Below, one piece after another: positions 9,693 to 18,400 of a DNA stretch of 64,000 bases (positions are counted from its first letter, which is position 1; every line of letters begins with the position of its first letter). The DNA comes from Candidatus Nitrotoga sp. SPKER (lineage in GTDB: Bacteria > Pseudomonadota > Gammaproteobacteria > Burkholderiales > Gallionellaceae). Location: positions 104,713 through 168,712 of the forward strand of contig QFXG01000031.1 of NCBI GenBank assembly GCA_003402285.1. Reading direction: 5' to 3'. The notes under the pieces were generated by a model, which did not search any database, was not told the origin of the DNA, and saw only the letters and a list, made by a program, of their open reading frames with translations. Both the position numbers and the translations under genes were made by a program.

Positions 9693-11792
9693 ATGGATAC
9701 TTTAACCGACCGACTGTTACGCAAATTCCGCTTTCTGCCGAGCGTGCATGAGGCTGTGCAAATCAACCAGATGGCGTTTGCCAAGCGGATTGAAGACCTG
9801 CAAAGGATACCGCGCTATCCGCCATTCATGGAGGGATTGCCTGTGTATGCCCCCGCCGAACTGCTCGCCACGCAACACGAACTCACGGGCGGAATTCGCC
9901 AGCTGATTGCTGACGCGGAGCTGCTGGCAACTCACTACAACCCGGCGATGTTGCGCCTTGCCGCTTTTGTCCATCTCTTGCCGGCCTCGCAAGCGCATCA
10001 TCATCGCGGTGCGGGCGGCATGTTGCGCCACTCTCTCGAAGTCGGATTATGGGCACTGCAACAAACCGAGGGCAAACTGATACGCGGTGTGACCACGCCA
10101 CAGCAACGACGCGTGATAGAGCCGCGCTGGCGACTGGCCGTGTTCCTGGCTGGCATCTGCCACGACCTCGGCAAGGTGGTGACCGACTTGACTGTCACCG
10201 ACCGCGCGAACGCGCAAAGGTGGCGACCTTACCACCAAGGTGTTTATGACTGGGCACTGTCGCACGACATTGAGAATTATTTTTTGCACTGGCAAGAGGG
10301 GCGGGGAAGACGTCACACCAATGTATCCAGCACACTGATCGATGCGGTGATCGTCAAAGAGTCGTTCGACTGGATCAGTGACGGCAGCACGGATGTGGTG
10401 ATCTGGCTGACGGAATCGCTCAACAGCAATCCTGGACAAACCAACCAGATACATGACTATGTGGTCAGAGCCGACCAGTTAAGCGTCGAGCGTGACCTGA
10501 AAACCATGGGCGTGGCGATGGCAGGCTACGAGATCGGTGTGCCAGTCGAGCGCTATCTGACCGACATCATGCGTCGTCTGGTGCGCGAGGGCGTGTGGCG
10601 AATCAACGAACCATCAGCCAGAGTATGGAATATCGACGGCATGACCTACCTTGTCTGGCCGATGGCGGGTGAGGAGATTGCCCGGCGCACCAACGATGAA
10701 GATATTCCCGGCTTGCCCAAAACCCCGGATGGCATCCTCGACATGATGGTTGAAAGAGGGATTGCCTGTATGCGCGAAGGCGATGGTGATCCGTATTTCT
10801 ACATTGCGCCCGATGTACTCACTGAAAAAATACCCACCCTGAAACTGAAGTCCATACGGCTTCGCGATCAGGCGCTCATCAGCACGATGCCGATTGCGCC
10901 TGTCGCCGGTTGCGTGATCGGCAGCAACGAAGCTGTTGGCAGCACCAAAACCCATGTTGACGCAGAAAACCCAGAACGTCCCCAGCACCTCTCCAGCACG
11001 TCTGAGCAAGTGATCAGCGCCGGCACAGAAAACCCAGTACACCTACAGCACGTCTTCAGTACAGCTGAGTCTGAAACCCTTGGGCCAGCAACGCCTGCCA
11101 CCGCCGAGCAGCTCACCGGCAGCGTGGGCGAAATGCTCAAGGTGCTGATCGATGATTTTCAGACAGGCAAGAAAGTATTGAACGACCTTGCCGTGTGTCT
11201 CGAAGACGGCTGCCTGCGTCTCAAGTGGCCACAGGCCTTTGCCGGTTACGGGTTCACGCCCAAGCAGATTCTGGACGGTCTTACCGAGCGCGGCTGGATG
11301 GAAGCGGACAGTGAGGTTGCCAAGGTGGGTGAAGCCGAGTTCGCCAGCGGTATCGCCAAGGCCATCAGGCTTAGCCGATCGATCAGCAATCTTTTTCCAC
11401 AGCGCGCAACAACCGCGCCGCAATGCGCACCTGCCAATACGGATTCCGCAATCGAAGCGCGGCAGGAAACAAAGACGGTTCGCCAACTTGCCACGAGCGA
11501 TGTGCCTGAGCGGCAGAACATCGTCACACCACCCAATAAGCCCAAGAAGCGCCCTGCGCCAAAGCCAGGCGCTACTCATGTTGCCGAAGTCAAAGAGCAA
11601 TCGCTACCACCGGTTGATCCGCCAAGCCAAATTGCCAGGCTGAATGAATTGTTGCAAGCGGCCAAGAGGGATGGCAAAGAACTCATCAGGCGCGACATCA
11701 ATTTGCTGGTGCAGCAGAAAGTTGGCGTCATGGCAGCAGCGCGCCTCATGCGGGGCATCGCGCTTTCAGACATCCCGGAATTGAAAACATGA
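9693..11792 (+). CDS. traI: MobH-family relaxase TraI
   Basis: A 699-aa relaxase that nicks oriT and pilots the transferred strand. The TraI_2 N-terminal domain has the MobH histidine motif HHHRGAGGMLRHS (102-114) and an HD signature CHDLGK (156-161). A variable linker (about 420-480) contains internally similar segments of the AENPxxxQHLxST type. A C-terminal helical domain (about 490-570) and a Pro/Lys-rich tail follow. It is immediately downstream of traF and overlaps the next small ORF by ATGA. The length and motifs match relaxases of SXT/ICEclc-type elements. Confidence 0.92.
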   Translation: MDTLTDRLLRKFRFLPSVHEAVQINQMAFAKRIEDLQRIPRYPPFMEGLPVYAPAELLATQHELTGGIRQLIADAELLATHYNPAMLRLAAFVHLLPASQAHHHRGAGGMLRHSLEVGLWALQQTEGKLIRGVTTPQQRRVIEPRWRLAVFLAGICHDLGKVVTDLTVTDRANAQRWRPYHQGVYDWALSHDIENYFLHWQEGRGRRHTNVSSTLIDAVIVKESFDWISDGSTDVVIWLTESLNSNPGQTNQIHDYVVRADQLSVERDLKTMGVAMAGYEIGVPVERYLTDIMRRLVREGVWRINEPSARVWNIDGMTYLVWPMAGEEIARRTNDEDIPGLPKTPDGILDMMVERGIACMREGDGDPYFYIAPDVLTEKIPTLKLKSIRLRDQALISTMPIAPVAGCVIGSNEAVGSTKTHVDAENPERPQHLSSTSEQVISAGTENPVHLQHVFSTAESETLGPATPATAEQLTGSVGEMLKVLIDDFQTGKKVLNDLAVCLEDGCLRLKWPQAFAGYGFTPKQILDGLTERGWMEADSEVAKVGEAEFASGIAKAIRLSRSISNLFPQRATTAPQCAPANTDSAIEARQETKTVRQLATSDVPERQNIVTPPNKPKKRPAPKPGATHVAEVKEQSLPPVDPPSQIARLNELLQAAKRDGKELIRRDINLLVQQKVGVMAAARLMRGIALSDIPELKT

Positions 11793-12013
11793 ACACTAAA
11801 CAGATCAACATTTTCATTGGACATGATCTGCTCGGGCAGTGGTTCGCGCTATCTCCAGACATCCCCTGGTTGGCCGCAGAAGGCGAATCGTTTGCGGCTG
11901 CCCGTGAAGCCTTGGCCGATATTGCGCCGGGACTGGCAAGCATGCACGGCATCGAGAAGCCGATTGAGATTGTCTGGCATTCGATACATTCAGTCTTGCA
12001 AAACGGACGGTGA
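11789..12013 (+). CDS. Small HicB/DUF1902-like protein
   Basis: A 74-aa protein overlapping the traI stop by four bases and ending one base before traW, so it is part of the transfer operon. The run WFALSPDIPWLAAEGES followed by a helix resembles the HicB/DUF1902 fold, in which a short sheet precedes a helix. No HicA partner is adjacent. The function is unknown and the family call is tentative. Confidence 0.55.
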   Translation: MNTKQINIFIGHDLLGQWFALSPDIPWLAAEGESFAAAREALADIAPGLASMHGIEKPIEIVWHSIHSVLQNGR

Positions 12014-12014
12014 G

Positions 12015-12647
12015 ATGCGAAACAACTTTTATCTTGCTGCGCTTTACGCTGTGGTGATCGCAACTCAGGTCGGCTTGGCTCACGCAGAAGACCTCGGTGT
12101 TATCGGCAAGACATATGACATTGCCGAACGTGACCTCATTGAGCTCATCAAAGACAAATTGCGCCACATGGAGAAAACCGGCGAGCTGGCAAAACGACAG
12201 ACTGAATACAAAAACCGCGTGATGTCGGGCATTGAACATCCCAAGCCGATACCGGGCATGCAAGCCACAGAAACAGCCAATACACACTATTACGACCCTT
12301 CCATAGTCACTGACAAGGATGTCACTGACACAACCGGAAAAATCCTTTATCCCCGTGGGACGCGCGTTAATCCGCTCGATTACATCGGCTGGAATAAATA
12401 CTTGTTGTTCGTGGATGCGCGTGATGCAAAGCAGTTGGAATTCAGCAAAAAAATTACCGCAGCATCCGACAGGCCGGTCAAGTTAGTGCTGGTAGCAGGA
12501 GCCCCACTGGAGCTGATGCGGAAATGGAAAATGCCCGTTTATTTCGATCAAGGCGGCAGACTGACCAAACGTTTCGCCATCACCCAAGTGCCCGCCATCG
12601 TCAGACAAGAAGGGAAGAGGCTGCGTATTGATGAACTACGTTACTAA
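12015..12647 (+). CDS. traW: F-type conjugal transfer pilus assembly protein TraW
   Basis: A 210-aa periplasmic protein needed for F-type pilus assembly. ATG 12015 gives a clear signal peptide (MRNNFYLAALYAVVIATQ, cleavage near AHAED). The mature part has the TraW core, including DPSIVTDKDV, YPRGTRVNPLDYI and LLFVDARD, ending in a thioredoxin-like stretch TQVPAIVRQEGK. It overlaps traU by 17 bases, implying coupled expression. Confidence 0.9.
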   Translation: MRNNFYLAALYAVVIATQVGLAHAEDLGVIGKTYDIAERDLIELIKDKLRHMEKTGELAKRQTEYKNRVMSGIEHPKPIPGMQATETANTHYYDPSIVTDKDVTDTTGKILYPRGTRVNPLDYIGWNKYLLFVDARDAKQLEFSKKITAASDRPVKLVLVAGAPLELMRKWKMPVYFDQGGRLTKRFAITQVPAIVRQEGKRLRIDELRY

Positions 12648-13638
12648 AACATTACTCTGTGCGTTCGGCCTGCTGATATGTGGACAGAATGCGATGGCAT
12701 CTCTTGAGTGCCAAGGGCGTTTCCCAAATCCGATTACTGACATCTGTTGGAGTTGTGTTTTCCCAATCACGTTCGGTGCGGGCGCACTGTCGCTACCCGT
12801 CGCGCTCGGGCAAGAGGACACACCGAATCCCGGTGGTGCGCCGATTTGCCTGTGCGGCGTCAATCCCGGCATCAAGATCAGCTTCTGGGAGCCGGTGCGT
12901 CACGTTGACGTGGTGCGAAAACCATTCTGCATGACATCGTTGGGCGGTATTGATATGAACCCCGGATTCGACGCACCACACGGCACACAAAGAAAAAAAG
13001 ACAACTCTGATACCAGCTCGTTCTATCAGGTGCATTGGTATGTTGATCCGATATTGATATTGCTCCAAGCCGTTGTAGATAGTCCGTGTCTCGAACAGCA
13101 GGTGTTCGATGTGGCCTATCTCACCGAACTCGATCCGCTTTGGAATGATGACGAAATGACCAGCATCCTCAATCCGGATTCATTCCTGTTTGGCAACCTG
13201 GTAGCCAGACTCGCCTGTGGCGCGGATTGCGTTGCGTCCTCCCTTGGATTTGGCAGCAACACGTTGTTCTGGTGTGCCGGTTGTCAGGGTTCGATGTATC
13301 CGTTGAACGGACATGTCGCCTCACATATTGGAGGCGTGCAGGCATCGAGCCTGCTGGTGTCGCGCATCATTGCCAAGATGCATCGCGAAGGGCTGATGTG
13401 GGCCGCATCAGGGAGTTCCGGGCTGTGTGGATACTACCCGCAACTGCTCATGGACAAGACTAACTACAAATACCAGATGCACTTTCCGGTAGCGCAAGAC
13501 AAAATCAATGGAAAGTGTTGCCAGCCACTAGGCCGCACAACTGTCATTTGGGGAGCTGGCAAAGAAATTCCGGCCGCTGGCGAAGACTTTGCCTACATGA
13601 TCTTCCGCAAGCGGAACTGTTGCCAGGGAGCTTTCTGA
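12631..13638 (+). CDS. traU: F-type conjugal transfer protein TraU
   Basis: A 335-aa secreted, cysteine-rich protein required for DNA transfer and mating-pair stabilisation. The track uses TTG 12628, but the ATG at 12631 is adjacent and preferred. It has a signal peptide ending near NAMAS. TraU hallmarks include CQGRFPNPITDICWSC, FWEPVRHVDVVRKPFC and LFGNLVARLACGADC, with many cysteines expected to form disulfides. It overlaps traW at its start and trbC by one base at its end. Confidence 0.93.
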   Translation: MNYVTKTLLCAFGLLICGQNAMASLECQGRFPNPITDICWSCVFPITFGAGALSLPVALGQEDTPNPGGAPICLCGVNPGIKISFWEPVRHVDVVRKPFCMTSLGGIDMNPGFDAPHGTQRKKDNSDTSSFYQVHWYVDPILILLQAVVDSPCLEQQVFDVAYLTELDPLWNDDEMTSILNPDSFLFGNLVARLACGADCVASSLGFGSNTLFWCAGCQGSMYPLNGHVASHIGGVQASSLLVSRIIAKMHREGLMWAASGSSGLCGYYPQLLMDKTNYKYQMHFPVAQDKINGKCCQPLGRTTVIWGAGKEIPAAGEDFAYMIFRKRNCCQGAF

Positions 13639-14294
13639 TGGTGAACGTCACGTCGCGTATCACATTGGCCTGTGTGCTTGTTTTACTGGTGCAGCAAGCC
13701 AGCGCGGAAACGGTACTGGAAAGATCAAACCGCATTCTCCAGGAGATCAACGAGCGCGTTGTTAATCAATACCGCGCGCCCGCACCTAATGTAACCGCAT
13801 TGCCTCAACCTGCGACCACCGCAAACCCGGAAGACGTGGCAAAGCAATTCCACCAGCAGCCCTTGCAAACAAAGCTAGCAACACCAGAGATGATGATCTT
13901 TGTGTCGTTCTCGATGCCGCGAGAGAGTTTGCTGCGCATTGTTGAACAGTCGGAAAAAACCGGTGCGCGACTGATTTTCCGTGGTTTCAAAGGCGACAAA
14001 ATGACCGACATGTCAAAGCGCATCAGCGCGCTGCTAGGCAATCATCTTGTTGAAGCAGTCATCCATCCGCCCGCGTTTACTCAGTTCAAAGTGAATCAAG
14101 TGCCTGCACTGGTGCTCGCCCAACCCGACGCTGGCGACAAACTGGACAGCGGCTGCGCTCAACCGGATCGGTACGTGAAGGTTACGGGCGACGTAAGCCA
14201 GGACTACGCACTTGAATACATCGAGCGCACTTCACCGCAATGGGCGGCGACTGCACGCTTTTTTGGCGACAAAGACAAAATGGGTAATCAATGA
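13638..14294 (+). CDS. trbC: F-type pilus assembly protein TrbC
   Basis: A 218-aa periplasmic protein starting at the TGATG junction with traU; the track frame begins earlier inside traU. A signal peptide (LACVLVLLVQQASA) is followed by a coiled linker and a thioredoxin-like domain with MMIFVSFSMPRESL and FTQFKVNQVPALVL, characteristic of F-type TrbC. It overlaps the next gene by four bases. In F, TraW and TrbC act together in pilus assembly. Confidence 0.87.
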   Translation: MVNVTSRITLACVLVLLVQQASAETVLERSNRILQEINERVVNQYRAPAPNVTALPQPATTANPEDVAKQFHQQPLQTKLATPEMMIFVSFSMPRESLLRIVEQSEKTGARLIFRGFKGDKMTDMSKRISALLGNHLVEAVIHPPAFTQFKVNQVPALVLAQPDAGDKLDSGCAQPDRYVKVTGDVSQDYALEYIERTSPQWAATARFFGDKDKMGNQ

Positions 14295-15034
14295 GAGTAG
14301 GGTGCAGAAAGTTTGCCATGGTCTTGTATCTGAGTGGCGCAATCCCGCTGCTGTCACACGCCGTTACACCCGTGGAGCAGGCGTTTATCGATGGTCAAGC
14401 GACCGCGCAAAGTGCCACACCCAGCGCATCGACAAACATCACCAACGGCACGATAGCGACTACGGTCAACAGCTTCAATTCGAGCTACTACAATTACAGC
14501 AGTACCGCGCCAGAGGCTGGCTATTTCATGGGGGGAAGCGGAGACACGATTACACAAGGGGCGGGGAAAGTGACCGCCTGTCAGGCCGGCCCGGTCAACC
14601 CAAACGCCTTCCTCCAGCAAAACTGCGAAGCCATCAATTACATGGCGCGCAATCCGACAACGCGACCGCAGTTCACCCTCCCCCCGGGCGATCCGAATGT
14701 CACAAGATCGAGAATCATAGAAGCCAATCCCGGAACACTGGCAGCAACATCATTGGGGTATGCCAGTCCATCCGCAATCGGGGCTTTTACCGGATGCACG
14801 ACTCAAACCATCACCAAGCCGCCAACCTATACCACCGAAGTTTGTAACGAGTATCTGAGCACAACCAGTCACATGTGTATTGTCGGGCGCACGATTGTGG
14901 TGGATGCCGATGCCAACTATCAATGCAGCCAGACAGCAAAAAGCTACGAATCCCTGAGTTGTCGGCGAGGTGCCTCGACGGTAAGCACCTGGACGTCCAA
15001 CGAGTGCGTCGTCTTGCAACAGCGAGCACAGTAA
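14291..15034 (+). CDS. traN: TraN-like mating-pair stabilisation protein, N-terminal part
   Basis: A 247-aa exported protein with a signal peptide ending near LSHAV. It resembles the N-terminal third of F-type TraN, which is usually one large outer-membrane adhesin. The cysteines increase toward the C-terminus (ESLSCRRGASTVSTWTSNEC). The reading frame stops at TAA 15034, where the next ORF starts on the same base, so TraN appears split in two. Whether this is functional fission or decay cannot be told here. Confidence 0.7.
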   Translation: MRVGCRKFAMVLYLSGAIPLLSHAVTPVEQAFIDGQATAQSATPSASTNITNGTIATTVNSFNSSYYNYSSTAPEAGYFMGGSGDTITQGAGKVTACQAGPVNPNAFLQQNCEAINYMARNPTTRPQFTLPPGDPNVTRSRIIEANPGTLAATSLGYASPSAIGAFTGCTTQTITKPPTYTTEVCNEYLSTTSHMCIVGRTIVVDADANYQCSQTAKSYESLSCRRGASTVSTWTSNECVVLQQRAQ

Positions 15035-16776
15035 TGAAGTTGCTAGCGTTAGTGGTTCGGTCATTAAACAGATTGAAATCCGTATTGAAATCCGTTCGTG
15101 GTGAGCTTGTCCAACCACCTGTCTCTTCGACAACCTCGGGGTGCACGGCACACTATTTATTGGTCGGCTCTGTAGTGATCATTCTCGTTATGGTGCTCTG
15201 CGGTCGGGCAATTGCCGCTGATTGTCGGCTGGCAAGTTCCACTTGCGTCGATAGCACGGCCAGCAAAACGATTGCCGGTGTCACGGTGACGCTGGCCGAG
15301 GTTGGCGGTTGCTGGGAGTATCAGGACACCTATACCTGCATCAAACCCAACGCTGTCGATTATTGTTCAGCCTTCAGGCAAATTTCAGGGTGTTGGCAAA
15401 TCAGCTCAACGTGTGCGGTTACCGACACCACGTTTGGCACTGGTTGCATGCAATGGGATAACACATGGCGGTGTGGCAACCCGGCGTTATCCACGCCGCC
15501 GAACACACTAAGAGTAGCTGATAGCTATACCATTGTGACCGACACCCTCAATAACACCCAGTGCCAACCTTACGCAAACAGCCCGACCTGCGCGATTGCG
15601 TCGCACATCTGCGTTGAGCCAGCGGCAACACGCATAATTAACGGATTGCCGGTGTACAAAGACTGCTGGAGCTGGCAAGACAACTATTCGTGTCTGGGGA
15701 CGCCGCAAACGGACTGCGGCGCATTGCAGTCTAGAGGATGCGCGCTCAACACATCGCAATGCCTGACAACAGCACTCAACAACCAGTGCAGCCTTACCGA
15801 AAAAACCTATCGCTGCCTAAGCGCATCCGGATCGTCTTCCACCGTTGCAGATTGCGGTGGAAACACATACTGCACAGGCGGCAACTGTTTCAATACCGGT
15901 CATGTGCCGGACACGGACTTTGCTCAAACAGCCGCCATGATGGAAGTCACGCGACAAGCCGGAAATTACATGGATGCAGCGAGCCTGCGTATATTTGGAG
16001 GGCAGGGATCCAGTTGTAAAAAATCACTGTTTGGATTGGTTAACTGCTGCAAGCCGAGTGGAGGTGGTGCGGCGCTAAACAATGCTTCCGTCATGGGATA
16101 TGCCGTGAATGCCGGTGGGCAGACCCTGAAATATGGCAGTAGTTACATGTACGACACGTTGTTTGACAACTTTCATATTGTGAGAGGATTGGACTCGGTG
16201 CTTGCATCAACCCCGGTCGGATCACTCGCCGGTGGGTCGTCGATGCCATTCAGTCCGGCCTTTTCGCTTTACGGCTTTACCGCAACGTGGGGAGCAATGC
16301 CAGGGGCACTGGGTTCTTTCGGTGGGATCAGCTTTGCATTCGACCCCACCTCACTCGCGATCCAAGTAGGACTAATGATTCTTCAGGAACTTCTATCGTG
16401 CGACCAACCAGAAAAAATGCTCGCCATGAAAAAAGGGCAGAACCTTTGTCGTTACACAGGGAGCCATTGTTCAATAAAGATACCAATTATTGGCACATGT
16501 TTGCAGACAACGGAAAGTTATTGCTGTTTCAATTCCCGTTTGGCAAGAATTATCAATACATCAGGCGGCGTGCAAATTGGTAAACCTGTCACGGACTGCA
16601 CAGGCTTCACCCCAACCGAGTTTTCCAGTCTGGATTTTTCGAGAATTGATCTTACCGAATTCACCAACGAGATAATGGCGAACGTAAGAATGCCAAGCGC
16701 AACCATTATCAATACCGATAGCGCCGCCACCATGCAGCGCAAGCTGAATAACTACTACACGCGAGGTCGTCAATGA
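15034..16776 (+). CDS. traN: TraN-like mating-pair stabilisation protein, C-terminal part
   Basis: A 580-aa cysteine-rich protein. ATG 15034 overlaps the stop of the upstream TraN part. A hydrophobic segment (LLVGSVVIILVMVLCGRAIA) could be a signal peptide or anchor, followed by repeated CWEYQDTYTC, CWQISSTC and CWSWQDNYSC modules typical of TraN. The region ahead of the signal is encoded by a REP-like palindrome (separate entry), so the native start may be further in. It overlaps the following gene by ATGA. Confidence 0.75.
   Translation: MKLLALVVRSLNRLKSVLKSVRGELVQPPVSSTTSGCTAHYLLVGSVVIILVMVLCGRAIAADCRLASSTCVDSTASKTIAGVTVTLAEVGGCWEYQDTYTCIKPNAVDYCSAFRQISGCWQISSTCAVTDTTFGTGCMQWDNTWRCGNPALSTPPNTLRVADSYTIVTDTLNNTQCQPYANSPTCAIASHICVEPAATRIINGLPVYKDCWSWQDNYSCLGTPQTDCGALQSRGCALNTSQCLTTALNNQCSLTEKTYRCLSASGSSSTVADCGGNTYCTGGNCFNTGHVPDTDFAQTAAMMEVTRQAGNYMDAASLRIFGGQGSSCKKSLFGLVNCCKPSGGGAALNNASVMGYAVNAGGQTLKYGSSYMYDTLFDNFHIVRGLDSVLASTPVGSLAGGSSMPFSPAFSLYGFTATWGAMPGALGSFGGISFAFDPTSLAIQVGLMILQELLSCDQPEKMLAMKKGQNLCRYTGSHCSIKIPIIGTCLQTTESYCCFNSRLARIINTSGGVQIGKPVTDCTGFTPTEFSSLDFSRIDLTEFTNEIMANVRMPSATIINTDSAATMQRKLNNYYTRGRQ
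15092..15148. repeat. REP-like imperfect palindrome inside the split traN
   Basis: CCGTTCGTGGTGAGCTTGTC and, 17 nt later, GACAACCTCGGGGTGCACGG form an imperfect inverted repeat (13 of 20 positions complementary). It resembles, from memory, a dispersed palindromic repeat of the GTTCGTGGTGAGCTTGTCGA type found in many beta- and gammaproteobacterial genomes. It lies just after the traN split point and encodes the extra N-terminal residues of the second part. Confidence 0.5.
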
Positions 16777-17171
16777 TCGTTACAAAATGCCTTATCACCA
16801 TTGCGACAATCACTCTGTTGGCAACTGCGGCAAACGCAGCGGAAAGCGTTAGCGTGAAGGTGTTGCTCATGCAGGCATTGAATGCGCCAAATGGCGCAGC
16901 CAAAGGGGTTGTAGAAGGCAAAGAAGCAGATGCAATTCACGCTGCAACCGGCGCGTCCGTTCCAATCAGAGCGGAGGTATCAACAATCAAGAAATTTAAC
17001 CAGGAAGGGTGTAGCCGCCTTGCGGTTAAATTAATTCAGCCTAACACGCCAACCAAAGAGGGCGGTAAAACGGACTTTGCGTTGAATTACGAACTGAATC
17101 TATGTCGAAACGGCACGCCGCCGAACGAGGGGATGGATTTGGGGAAGGCCGCAAAGATTCTGGGCAATTGA
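16773..17171 (+). CDS. Small secreted protein at the end of the tra operon
   Basis: A 132-aa protein with a clean signal peptide (CLITIATITLLATAANA). The mature part is mainly polar, with two cysteines (EGCSRLAVKL and ELNLCRNG), possibly one disulfide. It overlaps traN by ATGA, so it is the last gene of the transfer operon. I do not recognise the family; the context suggests a periplasmic accessory of the mating apparatus. Confidence 0.7.
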   Translation: MIVTKCLITIATITLLATAANAAESVSVKVLLMQALNAPNGAAKGVVEGKEADAIHAATGASVPIRAEVSTIKKFNQEGCSRLAVKLIQPNTPTKEGGKTDFALNYELNLCRNGTPPNEGMDLGKAAKILGN

Positions 17172-17208
17172 CAATGACAATAGAGAAAGATATATTTAGT
17201 ATATCTTT
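17168..17208 (+). promoter_or_regulatory. Promoter and palindromic operator of the PemK-type TA pair
   Basis: A consensus -35 TTGACA (17168-17173) is 17 bp from TATATT (17191-17196, 5 of 6 matches). A perfect inverted repeat AAAGATATA-tttag-TATATCTTT (17186-17208) covers the -10. This is what an autoregulated antitoxin promoter should look like. It also argues that translation starts at ATG 17228 rather than at the earlier in-frame ATG 17174, which lies inside the promoter. Confidence 0.8.
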
Positions 17209-17227
17209 ACCGTTTTTCGAGAATATC

Positions 17228-17503
17228 ATGACGACTACAGCGAAACCAGATCAACTATTACTCCGTTTCCGGTCAACCGACACGCAGAACGGCATCAGCC
17301 GTTCAACCGTGGAAAAATTGGCTGAATATCTCGGTTTCACAGGGGAAACGCAAGTTATTCACTATGCGTTGCGCAAGCTGGCGAAGGAAGTGCTGCCAGC
17401 CTATGAAGCCGACGATGGCGAACTAACGCCGACACAGTTGGCCGCAATTCGCAAAGCGGTACCCCAAGGCCGCGCAAAATCGGTCAAATCGAGCTTGTTC
17501 TGA
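17228..17503 (+). CDS. Antitoxin of PemK/MazF-type pair
   Basis: A 91-aa protein with start ATG 17228, chosen because the promoter and operator lie just upstream. It has a central helical segment (SRSTVEKLAEYLGF, then VIHYALRKLAKEVLP) compatible with a ribbon-helix-helix or short HTH DNA-binding unit and a C-terminal tail that could wrap the toxin. It ends three bases before the toxin start. As is usual for such pairs it should bind the toxin and repress the operon. The family name is not certain. Confidence 0.65.
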   Translation: MTTTAKPDQLLLRFRSTDTQNGISRSTVEKLAEYLGFTGETQVIHYALRKLAKEVLPAYEADDGELTPTQLAAIRKAVPQGRAKSVKSSLF

Positions 17504-17506
17504 GGT

Positions 17507-17923
17507 ATGGGGAAACATTGGTGGCCGGCTCCGGAAGCAGGCGAAATTGTATGGTGTCACTTCCCGGAAAATAAGGGAATCAAGCCGGGGCCGAAGCCTC
17601 GGCCTGCTTTAATCATCAAGGTATTTGACGACCAAGCGCCCCATTTCATTGTATTGGTGGCCTATGGCACCAGTCAGAAAACTGACCAACTCCGCTCAGG
17701 AGAATTTCTTATCGCTGATCGCGAGACGGCGGCGTACCAACTCGCAGGCTTAAGCTACTCGACAAAATTCAGTTTCCATAACACAGTTGAACTGCCATAC
17801 AGCAGCGAATGGTTCAAGGTGCCACCCGCTGCACCAAACGGTCAAACACCAAAGCTCGGTGTGCTTCATCCAAGTTTGATGCAGCGTGTACGTGCCGCTT
17901 GGGAAGCGGCTCAAACAGGTTGA
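17507..17923 (+). CDS. PemK/MazF-family toxin (predicted endoribonuclease)
   Basis: A 138-aa protein with the MazF/PemK-type opening GEIVWCHFP and the conserved PRPALIIKV strand, followed by VAYGTSQ. MazF-fold toxins cleave mRNA at short sites and are neutralised by an upstream-encoded antitoxin. The pair sits between the transfer operon and the defence island, a position suited to element stabilisation. The residues after about 105 are outside the core fold and are less conserved in my recollection. Confidence 0.72.
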   Translation: MGKHWWPAPEAGEIVWCHFPENKGIKPGPKPRPALIIKVFDDQAPHFIVLVAYGTSQKTDQLRSGEFLIADRETAAYQLAGLSYSTKFSFHNTVELPYSSEWFKVPPAAPNGQTPKLGVLHPSLMQRVRAAWEAAQTG

Positions 17924-17975
17924 TGCCAGGCAGAGTTTCCAATAGCGATGAGTCCTATTCCTATGGATTCGATGG

Positions 17976-18270
17976 TCATTTGCAATCCATTCTCTCCCTA
18001 AGTTCCTTTCCGGCCTTGAAGTGCGGCACATACTTGGCTGGTACTAACACTTTGCTGCCCGTCTTTGGATTGCGCCCTGTGCGTAATGGCCTGTAATTGA
18101 GAGCGAAGCTGCCGAAGCCACGAATCTCTATACGGTCTCCCTTTGATAGCGCATTGGACAAGGTATCAAGAATTGGTTAAAGATCTACCAGATAAATCTG
18201 ATGTGGCGCAAGATTGAAATAGTGACCGATACTTGGCTGCCATCGCAACAGCAGCAATGAAGGAACCAGC
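17976..18270 (-). pseudogene. ihfB: Decayed ihfB (integration host factor beta)
   Basis: The minus strand encodes the C-terminal two-thirds of IHF-beta ([20 protein letters not shown], then [10 protein letters not shown] and [14 protein letters not shown]). In-frame TAA lies just upstream of this segment. The N-terminal part (AAVAMAAKYRSL) is readable about 40 codons upstream in another frame, so at least one frameshift has broken the gene. Intact IHF-beta is about 95-100 aa. The remaining 61-aa ORF would lack half the dimer core. Confidence 0.65.
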
Positions 18271-18277
18271 CAACTAG

Positions 18278-18376
18278 CTATAAGGTGGCCATATCGATAG
18301 TTACATTTCCTCGAACGTGTTTCTCGAACGAGATGTTCGCGCCATGTACTTTCCAAGAATCGATGTGCTCAGTCAT
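18278..18376 (-). CDS. Possible 32-aa ORF downstream of the DGQHR gene
   Basis: ATG 18376 begins a 32-codon frame (MTEHIDSWKVHGANISFEKH and 12 more residues) ending at TAG 18278, 24 bases after the DGQHR gene on the same strand. Composition looks protein-like but no family is recognised and no clear ribosome site is seen. It may be a relic like the adjacent ihfB. Confidence 0.25.
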   Translation of the reverse strand: MTEHIDSWKVHGANISFEKHVRGNVTIDMATL

Positions 18377-18400
18377 TGGTTTGTGCTGCCTGCTGATAAA

